Positions 33,935 through 43,230 of a stretch of 64,000 bases of DNA are shown here, one piece after another. The position numbers and the translations under genes were made by a program. The notes under the pieces were generated by a model that was not told the origin of the DNA, did no database searches, and worked only from the letters and a program-made list of their open reading frames with translations. Origin of the DNA: an uncultured Bacteroidales bacterium (GTDB lineage Bacteria; Bacteroidota; Bacteroidia; Bacteroidales; P3); contig CAJTPR010000005.1 of assembly GCA_910578275.1 (NCBI GenBank), positions 122,350-186,349 on the forward strand, in the 5' to 3' direction. Each line of letters begins with the position of its first letter. Position 1 is the first letter of the stretch.

Positions 33935-35497
33935 ATGGAGCGAACAAAAAGCAAATTAGGCCTTGATTTTGACAAGGTGAAGCAGGCGCGGACGGCTGCC
34001 GGCAACATCGCCGCGCAGGTGCAGCGTTTCGTGGACGGATATACGACCGTCGCCACGGAAAGGACGATTGCCCGCCTGTTGGGAATAGACGGTGTCACCG
34101 CCGACGGGGTGCCTTATCCCAACGTGGTGGTGGATGCCATGAAAGAAGCCGGCCTGCTGGGCGAGGGCGTCATGTTCGTGGTGGGCAACGCCGTCGTGCA
34201 GACAGGCAAGACGCCGCAACAGATCGCCCAGGAAACGGGAGAAGGCGCATTGGACTTGTCGAAGATTGCCGTGGCGGACGCCGGAAAGCGTCAGGCCGCG
34301 CTCAAGCCCTATGTGGACGCTTCGATGGAACGGATACGCGCCCGTCGCGCCCGTCGCCAGGAATATCTCCGTACCATCGGCGAAGGCCCTAAACCCTACC
34401 TGTACGTCATCGTGGCCACTGGCAACATCTACGAGGACGTTACCCAGGCACAGGCTGCCGCAAGGCAAGGGGCGGACATCATCGCCGTTATCCGTACCAC
34501 CGGCCAGAGCTTGTTGGATTACGTGCCTTACGGTGCCACCACCGAGGGATTCGGCGGCACGATGGCCACCCAGGAAAACTTCCGCATCATGCGCAAGGCC
34601 TTGGATGAAGTGGGCGAGGAAGTAGGGCGATATATCCGTCTTTGCAATTATTGTTCGGGGCTTTGCATGCCCGAGATCGCCGTCATGGGCGCGCTGGAAG
34701 GCTTGGACGTCATGCTCAACGATGCCCTTTACGGCATCCTTTTCCGCGACATCAACATGCAGCGCACGTTGGTGGACCAGTATTTTTCGCGGGTCATCAA
34801 CGGTTTTGCCGGTGTCATCATCAATACCGGCGAAGACAATTACCTTACCACCGCCGACGCGGTGGCCGAGGCGCATACCGTGCTGGCTTCCGACTTCATC
34901 AACGAGCAACTGGCCTTGTTGGCGGGGCTTCCTCCCGAACAGATGGGGCTGGGGCACGCCTTCGAGATGGATCCCAAGCTGGAGGACGGCTTCTTGATGG
35001 AACTGGCGCAAGCCCAGATGTTGCGCGAGATCTTCCCTGCCGCGCCGCTCAAATACATGCCGCCCACCAAGTTCATGACCGGCAACATCTTCCGCGGTCA
35101 TTTGCAGGACGCGCTCTTCAACATGATCGGCATCTGGACGCATCAGGGGTTGCAGTTGTTGGGTATGCCGACGGAGGCCATCCATACGCCGTTCATGAGC
35201 GACCGTTACCTTTCCATCGAGAACGCCCGATATATCTTCAACAACATGAAGAGCATAGGCGAGGAAATGGAATTCAAGGAAGGCGGCATCGTCCGCAGGC
35301 GTGCGGCCGAAGTGCTTGACAAGGCTGTTTCCTTGTTGGAGGAGATGGAAAAGGAAGGGCTTTTCTCCGCACTCGAAAAAGGCATCTTCGCCGACATCAA
35401 ACGCCCCAAGAATGGCGGAAAAGGCTTGCAGGGCGTGGCGGAAAAGAGCGCCCGTTATGAAAACCCGTTTATTGACTTAATGAAGAAAGGAGCTTGA
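33935..35497 (+). CDS. kamD: Lysine 5,6-aminomutase alpha subunit
   Basis: 520 residues, the expected length. Start MERTKSKLGLDFDKVKQARTAAGNIA and the TIM-barrel segments LYVIVATGNIYEDVTQAQAAA and VIRTTGQSLLDYVPYGATTEG are typical of KamD (OraE/KamD family). With KamE it moves the amino group of beta-lysine from C6 to C5, using adenosylcobalamin and PLP, a step in lysine fermentation to butyrate and acetate. The stop is followed by kamE after 1 base. Need for B12 links it to the corrinoid capture locus 30 kb away in this window. Confidence 0.96.
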   Translation: MERTKSKLGLDFDKVKQARTAAGNIAAQVQRFVDGYTTVATERTIARLLGIDGVTADGVPYPNVVVDAMKEAGLLGEGVMFVVGNAVVQTGKTPQQIAQETGEGALDLSKIAVADAGKRQAALKPYVDASMERIRARRARRQEYLRTIGEGPKPYLYVIVATGNIYEDVTQAQAAARQGADIIAVIRTTGQSLLDYVPYGATTEGFGGTMATQENFRIMRKALDEVGEEVGRYIRLCNYCSGLCMPEIAVMGALEGLDVMLNDALYGILFRDINMQRTLVDQYFSRVINGFAGVIINTGEDNYLTTADAVAEAHTVLASDFINEQLALLAGLPPEQMGLGHAFEMDPKLEDGFLMELAQAQMLREIFPAAPLKYMPPTKFMTGNIFRGHLQDALFNMIGIWTHQGLQLLGMPTEAIHTPFMSDRYLSIENARYIFNNMKSIGEEMEFKEGGIVRRRAAEVLDKAVSLLEEMEKEGLFSALEKGIFADIKRPKNGGKGLQGVAEKSARYENPFIDLMKKGA

Positions 35498-35498
35498 C

Positions 35499-36287
35499 AT
35501 GAGCGGCGGATTATATTCGACATCGCACGAAGAAATAGACAAGACGTACGATCCCAAGAAGATCAAGCCGTACGGCGACACGATGAACGACGGCAAGACG
35601 CAACTGAGTTTCACCTTGCCCGTGCCTTGCGGCGAGGAAGCCGTGGAAGCGGCCAAGCAGTTGTTGCGCAAGATGGGATTCGATAACCCGCAAATCGTGT
35701 ATTATCACGAACTGACGGAAGGTTTCACGTTCTTCAACGCCTACGGCGCTTGCACGCACACGGTCGACTACACGGACATTCACGTGCCCAAGGTTGAATC
35801 GTCGGTGATGGGCATGGAAGAGACCGACGCCTACATCAAGGAACATATCGGTCGCAAGATCGTGGTGGTGGGTGCCAGCACGGGAACGGACGCGCACACG
35901 GTGGGCATCGACGCGATCATGAACATGAAGGGTTTCGCCGGGCACTACGGCCTGGAACGCTACGAGATGATCGACGCCTATAACCTGGGAAGCCAGGTTC
36001 CCAACGAGGAGCTTATATCCAAGGCTCTCGAACTGGAGGCCGATGCGATATTGGTGTCGCAGACCGTCACGCAAAAGGACGTCCATATCCAGAACATGAC
36101 ACAGATGATCGAGATGCTGGAAGCCGAAGGTCTGCGCGACAAGTTGATCGTTTGTTGCGGCGGCCCGCGGATTACCTACGAATTGGGCAAGGAACTCGGT
36201 TTCGACGCCGGTTTCGGCATGAATTCGTATGCCGACGACGTGGCTTCCTACCTGGCGCAGGAGATTGCCGTGCGCAAGGGAAAATAG
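35499..36287 (+). CDS. kamE: Lysine 5,6-aminomutase beta subunit
   Basis: 262 residues. The C-terminal half is the cobalamin-binding Rossmann domain: DAHTVG (DxHxxG, whose histidine ligates cobalt), the serine region ILVSQTVTQKDVH and the glycine pair in VCCGGPRI. The N-terminal part carries the PLP-binding region of the subunit. It works with KamD. In other lysine fermenters kam genes are next to kce, kal and CoA-transferase genes; here a terminator and then an AT-rich island follow, and only the CoA-transferase B subunit is found on the far side. Confidence 0.95.
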   Translation: MSGGLYSTSHEEIDKTYDPKKIKPYGDTMNDGKTQLSFTLPVPCGEEAVEAAKQLLRKMGFDNPQIVYYHELTEGFTFFNAYGACTHTVDYTDIHVPKVESSVMGMEETDAYIKEHIGRKIVVVGASTGTDAHTVGIDAIMNMKGFAGHYGLERYEMIDAYNLGSQVPNEELISKALELEADAILVSQTVTQKDVHIQNMTQMIEMLEAEGLRDKLIVCCGGPRITYELGKELGFDAGFGMNSYADDVASYLAQEIAVRKGK

Positions 36288-36317
36288 GTCGCCTGAAAGC
36301 CGACGACTGCGAACAGC

Positions 36318-36363
36318 AAGGCGTGGCGAACCGGCCGGAAAGGCTTCGTCGCGCCTTTTTTGA
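36318..36363 (+). terminator. Terminator after kamE
   Basis: AAGGCGTGGCGAA (36318-36330) pairs with TTCGTCGCGCCTT (36345-36357) with wobbles, followed by T residues. Another inverted repeat, GACGAACGG (36409-36417) with CCGTTCGTC (36455-36463), lies just downstream before the island begins. Confidence 0.8.
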
Positions 36364-36489
36364 TTCTTTCAAGGATTATTTGATATTGCGTGTTGAAAAT
36401 CGCTGCCAGACGAACGGTTTCCGGGTCGACGCATCTCCTCTTGCGGATACCTGGCCGTTCGTCCGCCGGTTTTCGGAATGGAATTCGGG

Positions 36490-36800
36490 AAATTTAAAAT
36501 AGAAATTGATGGAGATTACTGTCCCTTTTTCTGTTAGTAAATCCTTTGAAACATAGATTGTATACCCTGTTGATTGGGTTGGACTACCACCTGACTTTTT
36601 AATAATCACATCTCCGGTTCCCAATGTCTTTTCTTTAAAAGATTTTTCGCTAACATAGCGCAAGGGAATATTGCCGAACTCTCCAATGGATATGGGCAAT
36701 GTCTGCGCCCTTAACATAATACACTGCATTAGGCTCTCTTCGCTTGGAATTTCATTACCCCAATCTCCAGCAGTAAATATCAGCCGTTTGAGCTGCTATT
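36490..36800 (-). pseudogene. Fragment of a type I restriction specificity subunit (hsdS)
   Basis: On the minus strand about 100 residues read as an HsdS target-recognition domain: QLKRLIFTAGDWGNEIPSEE, then GEFGNIPLRYVSE, LGTGDVIIKKSGGSPTQ and TGYTIYVSKDLL. The GDxxxxKSGGSP block is a family hallmark. No start codon or methylase partner is adjacent and a stop lies just upstream in frame, so it is a remnant. The similarity ends near 36490, where the frame runs on into host-like GC-rich sequence; that marks the left edge of the island. Confidence 0.7.
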
Positions 36801-36987
36801 ATACTATTTTCCAATGTTTATGCGATAATTATGGAAGGCTATGGTTTGTATGTAAAGAAAATCTACTATTAAATCAGCGTATAGGATTATTGTATTTTGT
36901 TATAATATATTTGGAGTACTTTTGCAATTTCCTCAACTGTAATATCGTATAATAATAGAAAAGCGAATACTATTCTAAAGCAATTAA

Positions 36988-37758
36988 ATGTCTCGCATAC
37001 TATACAAATATTTGGATATAGTTGGTGCAAAGTGTATGATTGGAAACCAGAATCTCCAATTCACTAATGCGTCTCAACTGAATGACCCTTTCGATTGTCA
37101 TCCAAAATTAATTGACTACTCAAATGTGCCGGATAATAGACTTCACGGATGGATACCTGAGGAATGGTGGATTGAGAAAGAAGAAAACGATGCTTTCAAT
37201 TTGCGCAATGATACATGGTTATGCAGTTTGTCAAAAGTTAATAATTCATTACTGATGTGGAGCCATTATTGTTATAACCATAAAGGTATTTGTGTAGGAC
37301 TTGACATGGGAAAATTGATGGAGTCAGTTCCGCCAATGTTTGGTACAATATATCATGAACCGCTTGTTTTTGATGTTCAGTATCAGGATATAATAGAGCG
37401 TCCTAACGCATATCATAGCAAAAATGATATATTCAGTTATCAATGGCGGACAAAAGCAAAGGAATGGGAATATGAGCAGGAGGTGAGATTAGTCGTGCCA
37501 AGTCCCTACGCTGCGTATGCCGCTTTTACCCCACAACAAGCTGAACAGGATAAGAAAATATGGGATTGGCGTGAGATACGCCATTATATGCCACTGAAAG
37601 GCGAATGCTTTGAGTCTATCTATTTTGGCGTCAATATAGAACAAACTGAAAAAGAAAAAATAATCCGATACGTTCGCAAGAAACTAAATCCACAACTCAA
37701 GTTATACCAAATGGAAATAGATGACAATGCTTTTAGATTGCAACCAGTAATTATATGA
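36988..37758 (+). CDS. DUF2971 protein
   Basis: 256 residues, complete. Family features: ILYKYLDIVGAKCMIGNQNLQFTNASQLNDPFDCHP at the N-terminus (written here as the blocks LYKY and FTNASQLNDPFDC), WLCSLSKVNNSLLMWSHYCYNHKGI in the middle (block SLLMWSHY), and EWEYEQEVRLV. DUF2971 proteins are common on mobile elements and near defence genes, but their activity is not established. It stands alone, with a hairpin terminator-like structure downstream, and its codon use matches the island rather than the host. Confidence 0.8.
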   Translation: MSRILYKYLDIVGAKCMIGNQNLQFTNASQLNDPFDCHPKLIDYSNVPDNRLHGWIPEEWWIEKEENDAFNLRNDTWLCSLSKVNNSLLMWSHYCYNHKGICVGLDMGKLMESVPPMFGTIYHEPLVFDVQYQDIIERPNAYHSKNDIFSYQWRTKAKEWEYEQEVRLVVPSPYAAYAAFTPQQAEQDKKIWDWREIRHYMPLKGECFESIYFGVNIEQTEKEKIIRYVRKKLNPQLKLYQMEIDDNAFRLQPVII

Positions 37759-37967
37759 ACGATTAAGTGTCGGTAAATTCTGATTTATCTGGCGAAAGAT
37801 TTTATTTTGTTTTTCAATCACAACAAAAATATCGTTCAAAAAATAATGTTACCCTTGTAGTTAGGAAGAGTTATTTGGCTTAAATACGCCGTTAAATATT
37901 ATTTAAACTGTTATGTTAATCCGTCCACAATCTAAAATAAACACCTGACGGAAATATAAATTTGAGC

Positions 37968-38017
37968 AAAGCGTAGCGAATGGACTGGAACAGCGTTCGT
38001 TACGCTTTTCTTTTTGG
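37968..38017 (+). terminator. Hairpin with T-rich tail downstream of DUF2971
   Basis: AAAGCGTAGCGAA (37968-37980) pairs with TTCGTTACGCTTT (37996-38008) with one mismatch, followed by TTCTTTTTGG. The rest of 37759-38200 has no convincing gene; AACTCACT (38158-38165) and AGTGAGTT (38193-38200) form a perfect 8-bp inverted repeat just before the integrase remnant. Confidence 0.6.
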
Positions 38018-38200
38018 TTGGTATAATGCCACTCCAAGCCGTGCGAAAGCCACTAGGCGCAAGAGTTCAGTTACTACCTCATTACCGTGCGGATACAGTA
38101 GATTTCTTGTCAAGTGCTTGTTTTTCTGCGGTTTGCATAATTTCACATAGCTTCGGTAACTCACTGTAATATAGTTTTGTAACCCCCAAAGGAGTGAGTT

Positions 38201-38560
38201 ATAAGAAGTACATTCAAAGTATTGTTCTACGTGAAGAAAGGCAGCGAGAAGCGGGGCGGCAACTTGCCTCTAATGTGCCGTATCACGGTGGACGGTGAAA
38301 TCAAACAGTTCAGTTGCAAGATGGATATTCCCTTGTGGCTGTGGGACGTGAAGAACAACCAGGCTTCTGGTAAGAGTGCCGAAGCGCAGAAAATCAATCG
38401 TGCAGTGGATAAAATCCGTGTGGAGGTAACCGCCGCTATCAGGAACTGATGCAGACAGATATGTTACCGCCGCAAAGTTGAAAGATGCATATCTCGGTAT
38501 AGGTGTCAAGCAGGAAACCCTACTGAAACTCTTCGAGCAGCATAATGCCGAGTTTTGAGG
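38201..38560 (+). pseudogene. Degraded tyrosine recombinase (integrase), N-terminal part
   Basis: The reading frame (I)RSTFKVLFYVKKGSEKRGG and QFSCKMDIPLWLWDVKNNQA is the arm-binding N-terminus of Bacteroidales element integrases. The codon where such proteins start with ATG is ATA here (38201-38203). A frameshift occurs near 38440, after which VTAAKLKDAYLGIGVKQETL and LLKLFEQHNAEF can be read in another frame before a stop near 38558. The catalytic domain is missing. It shows that the island once carried its own integration gene and can no longer use it. Confidence 0.75.
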
Positions 38561-38782
38561 GAGTACAGGATAAGACGGACTATCCGTATATCGGACAAAT
38601 GCAGTATTAAGGTTTACAACCTCGAAACGATAACCGCCCTCGCTTTCCGCATCGGCACATACGGAGCGGAACGGGTACGCCAAGCCTTGTTGGAAAGGAT
38701 AACACACGGGCGGAAAGAGAAAACGACCGTTTTCGTTTCACTGTTCACGGAGGGCAAACCCAACAGCCGTTGGCAAGCATGA
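38555..38782 (+). pseudogene. Small ORF remnant after the integrase fragment
   Basis: 75 codons with a recognisable block IKVYNLETITALAFRIGTYG followed by AERVRQALLERITHGRK. The block YNLExIxALAFRIGT looks loosely like the RhuM motif YNLDAVISVGYR found elsewhere in the island, but length and context do not support a whole gene. Probably a joined remnant; function unknown. Confidence 0.35.
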
Positions 38783-39458
38783 TGATATATCAACAAGCAA
38801 ACCTATCATCATGTAATCATATCAACAAACAAACCTGTTGATATGGTGATACGGAGTTTATTCCTCTTTTAGAGGAAAGCGGAGCAATCATTCCCGTTTA
38901 CAAAGGCGAAGTACGTATGGGGCTTGATGTCGGCTTCAAGGTCAGGAGGCGGCTATGCCGTTTCCCGACAAATCTTCCTCTCGCTTCGTTGCGAGCGTAT
39001 TTGTCGGAAAAACCTTGCTTCCGACCGCCCCATGCAAGAGAAGCCTTTGTAAACGGAAACGACCGCCCCGCCCCCTCCGACCGAAAGGAAAAAATAATAT
39101 AAAGGGAGTTTGGATTGGGCAAGCACAGGTAATGTAGTCGCAATTCAGAATGTCTAGCACACTCGCCAATAATGAATATAGCAGGTTCTCTTAGTCAAGT
39201 CGGTACAATTAAAGTATTGATGATAAGGATTATTATGTCACTATTTCCGTATATGTTCACTCAAACATGACAAATGTTTTGTATAACACAAAACCTTTCG
39301 GGTTACATCTGAATGTATGTCCGTCTGAACACAGCAAGATGTCTTTTCAGCCGCTCAAAAAGATTTGAGCAGCTTGAAAAGTCTTGCCGTCTATGCGGAC
39401 AATCTCACCTACAAAGTCGGGAGATTAAATTTTCAATAAAAAGATGGTTAACTATAAC
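38783..39458. other. Gene-free relic stretch with inverted repeats
   Basis: No supported gene. CATATCAACA (38818-38827) and TGTTGATATG (38836-38845) form a perfect 10-bp inverted repeat. CCGACAAAT (38965-38973) and ATTTGTCGG (38999-39007) form another around a CTCGC/GCGAG stem. Such structures are common near transfer origins, partition sites or terminators of Bacteroidales mobile elements, so this may be decayed transfer DNA. The function is not shown by the sequence. Confidence 0.5.
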
Positions 39459-39487
39459 TTGTAAGCTAAATAAAAGTAGTACATTTG
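39459..39487 (+). promoter_or_regulatory. Promoter of the restriction-modification gene
   Basis: TTG at 39459-39461 and TACATTTG at 39480-39487 are 18 bases apart, close to the ideal Bacteroidota promoter. The ATG follows 41 bases later. Confidence 0.7.
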
Positions 39488-39528
39488 CATATTGGGGTAT
39501 TATATATAATTTTGATTATAAAAGACAT

Positions 39529-42444
39529 ATGGATACAATGCCATTAGAAGCTGATACAAGGAATCTTATTGATACCGCTTTAACTAACTTAGGATGGAAG
39601 TTAAACGGAAAAGATAAGAATGTTTTCTTTGAACAGCCAAAAACAGAAGCAGAACGCAAATCTCTTGGAGGCAAACGTCCTGATTATGTGTTGTACTCAA
39701 ATGAGAGTGATAGACCACTAATTGTTATTGAGGCCAAAAAGAAAGGCACTCGCCTTGATGTAGCAATGGAGCAAGGTATTAGTTATGCTCGTGCAATTAA
39801 TGCTCCACTTGTATTTGCTACAGATGGAGTATTCTGTAAAGCATATCATACAGAAGCCAATAGAGCTCCTATTTTAAATGGGGAAGAAATAGACGAGTTT
39901 ATCAGAGAAACTCTTGCGTTGCGGTATTTGACAACTTATGAGGTAAATACCGTAAGTCCCAAGGTTCAATATGATAGAAAAGAGTTAATCCGTATATTTG
40001 ATGAAGCAAATAATATGTTACGAGGGGAAGGATTGCGTGCTGGAATTGAACGTTTTGGTGAGTTTGCAAATATACTATTCCTAAAACTTATTAGTGAAAG
40101 CGAACAAATCAAAAGAGAAAGTGGTATTAAAACGCTTTTTGATGCAACAGCATGTAGTTGGGATAGCATTAAAAATATTCCTTTTACAACTCGCATTGAC
40201 TATATAAATAAAACAGTTTATGAAAAACTAAATTCATTATATAATACTGATATATTTACTCCCTTACAGATTCGAGATGCAAGTATCTTGAAAGAAATAA
40301 TGGATAAGCTTGACCCACTAACGCTTACTGATGTGGATAGTGATGTAAAGGGAGATGCTTTTGAGTATTTTTTGAAAGCTTCAACTGCAACTAAAAATGA
40401 CTTAGGAGAATATTTCACTCCACGCCACATTGTAAAAACAATGGTGCGTTTGGTTAATCCCCAAATTGGGGAAGCCATATATGACCCATTTTGTGGCACA
40501 GGTGGATTCTTAATAGAGAGTTTTCGCTATATATACAATAATATGGCGAGAACCGAAGCCAATATAAAGATGTTGCGGGAGCATACGGTTTATGGCAATG
40601 AAATTACTAATACTGCACGTATCACCAAAATGAATATGATTTTGGCGGGTGATGGGCATAGCAATATCAATATGCGTGATAGTTTGGCAAATCCTATAGA
40701 CGGGAAAGCTACATATAGAGATAATGATGGAAGTGAGTATCATTACGGATATGATATAGTCCTTGCAAATATGCCTTATTCTCAAAAAACTAAACATGGA
40801 GCATTGTATGACTTACCAAGTACAAATGGTGATAGTATTTGTGTACAACATTGTATGAAAGCAATAAATAGCACATCTCCTAATGGTAGAATGGCTTTGG
40901 TCGTTTCTGAAGGCTTTCTTTTTAGAAAGGATTTAACGAGAACACGTGAATACCTCTTGGAAAATTGCCAATTACAAAGTATTATTTCATTGCCACAGGG
41001 CGTGTTCTTGCCATATACAGGTGTTAAAACGGATATTATATATGCAACCAAAGTAAATCAAAAGATAAAGAAGTCAGAGAAGAAAAAAGAATTTTGGTAC
41101 TTTGATGTCAAAAGCGACGGATATACTTTAGATAACCATCGCCGTAAATTAGATACACATAGTGATTTGGCTAAATATGAGGAGTTTCGTAAGTTAGATG
41201 AGGACCAATCTACAGAAATGACGAATGTGGGATTTGAAATAATTCCACTCGATAAGGTGCACAAAAATGCCAATATTTTGGTGGGTAGTCGTTATCGAAA
41301 AGCCAAGATGATTGATTCAAAGTACGATGTGGTTAGAATTGAAGATGTCGCTACACTAAATAATGGATATGCTTTTCCTTTATCATTACAAGGGCAAGAG
41401 GGGACAATCCCATTCTATAAAGTAAGTGATATGAACTCTGAAGGTAACGAAGTTGAAATGAAAAAAAGTAACAATTATGTATCAGCTGAAATTGCCAAGG
41501 CGAAAAAGTGGGGGATAGCGCCGATAGGCACGGTTATATTTCCAAAAATTGGAGCTGCTATTGCCACTAATAAAAAAAGAGTTCTAAGTCTACCCGCAAT
41601 ATTCGACAACAATATTATGGGTATTATATGTGGTGATAAAGTATTGCCACGCTTTATGCTATATATGTTGGAACATATAGATATTTCTAATTGGGCGTCA
41701 TTAGCTAATCCTCCATCAATTTCTCGGCAAGCAGTTCTTGAACAAGAAATTCCGTTGCCTTCTATAGAAGTTCAACAGCAAATAGTTGACGAACTTGACG
41801 GATATAGAAAAATTATTTTCGGTGCTCAATCTATTGTATCAAGCTATGAACCGCATTTGCCAAAGTTTAAGACAGGCACTATTGTAAAGCTTTCGGATAT
41901 TTGTGAGATTAATCGTTTTTCTGTAAATCCAGAACAAGAATACGGAGAAGAAACGTTTACTTATATTGATATTTCTTCTGTTACCAACGGTACGGGCAAA
42001 GTTAATAAATCACAAAAAATAAAAGGAAAAGATGCTCCCTGTAGAGCAAGGCGAGGAATGAGCAAGGGAGATATATTAATGTCAACCGTTCGTCCCAATC
42101 TAAAGGCTTTCAGTTATGTTGATTTTGACACTAAAGGCTTTGTTGCCTCGACCGGCTTTGCTGTTTTGAGCCCCCAAAATGTGAATGGCAAGTATCTACT
42201 TTATGCATTATTGGATGATTTTGTTGGGAACCAACTAAGCGATGCAATGAGTAAAGCAATGTATCCAAGCGTAAACAAATCTGATTTAGAAAATTTGGAT
42301 ATTATTTGTCCTTCTGTTGAAGAACAGAATGGGGCGGTTATCCAAATTGAAAGAGAATTATCATTCATAAAGCCAGCAGAAGAAATTGTTTCTATTTTCA
42401 CAAAAAAAATAGAGCAAAAAATTAACGAAGTTTGGGGTGAATAA
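39529..42444 (+). CDS. Single-chain restriction-modification enzyme (nuclease-methylase-specificity fusion)
   Basis: 971 residues from ATG 39529; the longer frame upstream lies before the promoter. N-terminus: PD-(D/E)xK nuclease as in HsdR proteins (KRPDYVLY ... LIVIEAKKKG) with the QxxxY motif (QGISY). Middle (about 230-570): N6-adenine methylase with the SAM motif DPFCGTGGFL and the catalytic NMPYS, a variant of NPPY/F. C-terminus: two specificity domains (about 595-755 and 795-960) with the repeated ends LPSIEVQQQIVDEL and CPSVEEQNGAVI. No helicase is present, so it should cut near its site, as type IIG/IIB enzymes do, rather than translocate. Two specificity domains suggest a two-part recognition sequence. 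Confidence 0.9.
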   Translation: MDTMPLEADTRNLIDTALTNLGWKLNGKDKNVFFEQPKTEAERKSLGGKRPDYVLYSNESDRPLIVIEAKKKGTRLDVAMEQGISYARAINAPLVFATDGVFCKAYHTEANRAPILNGEEIDEFIRETLALRYLTTYEVNTVSPKVQYDRKELIRIFDEANNMLRGEGLRAGIERFGEFANILFLKLISESEQIKRESGIKTLFDATACSWDSIKNIPFTTRIDYINKTVYEKLNSLYNTDIFTPLQIRDASILKEIMDKLDPLTLTDVDSDVKGDAFEYFLKASTATKNDLGEYFTPRHIVKTMVRLVNPQIGEAIYDPFCGTGGFLIESFRYIYNNMARTEANIKMLREHTVYGNEITNTARITKMNMILAGDGHSNINMRDSLANPIDGKATYRDNDGSEYHYGYDIVLANMPYSQKTKHGALYDLPSTNGDSICVQHCMKAINSTSPNGRMALVVSEGFLFRKDLTRTREYLLENCQLQSIISLPQGVFLPYTGVKTDIIYATKVNQKIKKSEKKKEFWYFDVKSDGYTLDNHRRKLDTHSDLAKYEEFRKLDEDQSTEMTNVGFEIIPLDKVHKNANILVGSRYRKAKMIDSKYDVVRIEDVATLNNGYAFPLSLQGQEGTIPFYKVSDMNSEGNEVEMKKSNNYVSAEIAKAKKWGIAPIGTVIFPKIGAAIATNKKRVLSLPAIFDNNIMGIICGDKVLPRFMLYMLEHIDISNWASLANPPSISRQAVLEQEIPLPSIEVQQQIVDELDGYRKIIFGAQSIVSSYEPHLPKFKTGTIVKLSDICEINRFSVNPEQEYGEETFTYIDISSVTNGTGKVNKSQKIKGKDAPCRARRGMSKGDILMSTVRPNLKAFSYVDFDTKGFVASTGFAVLSPQNVNGKYLLYALLDDFVGNQLSDAMSKAMYPSVNKSDLENLDIICPSVEEQNGAVIQIERELSFIKPAEEIVSIFTKKIEQKINEVWGE

Positions 42445-42446
42445 TT

Positions 42447-43228
42447 ATGGTAGAAGTAATTGACTACACAGAAGTTCCATATTTGCAGGAAATATTGAGT
42501 TATCTTCCAATCAATCCTGATGATGAAGAAGATATAAATAGCTATGTCAATAATGTAACTAATTTAATTGCCGTAAATTACAAATATGAGCAGTATCAAT
42601 TTGCCTATTTTGGTGTTCATCTGCTCTATATGACTTATATTTATTGTACAGCATGGCAAATCAGTCAAATTATCCCTGATAGATATAAAGATGAATTGTT
42701 TTTGCACGTCCATATAGTGGCAGAGAGAAAGACTTGAAGATAGAAGATGCTAATTCAATATTTGCATATAGTTTATTACCGGAAAAAGATATTGCAAAAC
42801 TTTTTAAAATTATATGTTTGGATAAATCCCAAATTGCAAATGTTAGTGATTTAGTAGATGCACGTAACGATATGGCACATGCATCGGGGAAATTCAATAT
42901 TCTTACAGAAGATGGTTATGATGCAAAAGGCAGTAGTATATTGTCTTCAATGAAAAATATTCATAAATGTATGAATGAATCAATACGAAAATGGTATTCT
43001 GAAATCTTAGTTAGTTTCTGTGCTGGAGAATTTTCAGATTATAAAAAAGCGCGAGATTTATTGACAGAATATATGATTCAGAGTTTTAAATTATCGGTAA
43101 ATGAATTGTTAGTTTGTAATGAAATGAGTGTAAGTGGTTTAATAACTCAACATCGCGGATATCAAACCAAACTTAAGCATTTTAAGAAAACTGTCGCAGA
43201 TTATTGCCAAGAGATGGGATATATATAG
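42447..43228 (+). pseudogene. Frameshifted gene of unknown function in the restriction operon
   Basis: Two adjacent frames join into one protein of about 260 residues. The first (ATG 42447; VEVIDYTEVPYLQEILSYLP) is lost after DELFLHVH; the second begins RPYSGREKDLKIEDANSIFA and continues through LVDARNDMAHASGKF to QEMGYI. One extra T in the T5 run at 42699-42703 would restore the frame (DELFFARPYSGREKDL). It starts 2 bases after the methylase stop, so it was co-transcribed with it. The block DARNDMAHA resembles HEPN-like or abortive-infection helical proteins only weakly; no function is assigned. Confidence 0.65.
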
Positions 43229-43230
43229 TT

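Noticed and set aside
36376..36489. C-terminal extension of the hsdS fragment into GC-rich sequence
   Set aside because: The family similarity ends at the composition change; the extra codons read through host DNA containing an inverted repeat.
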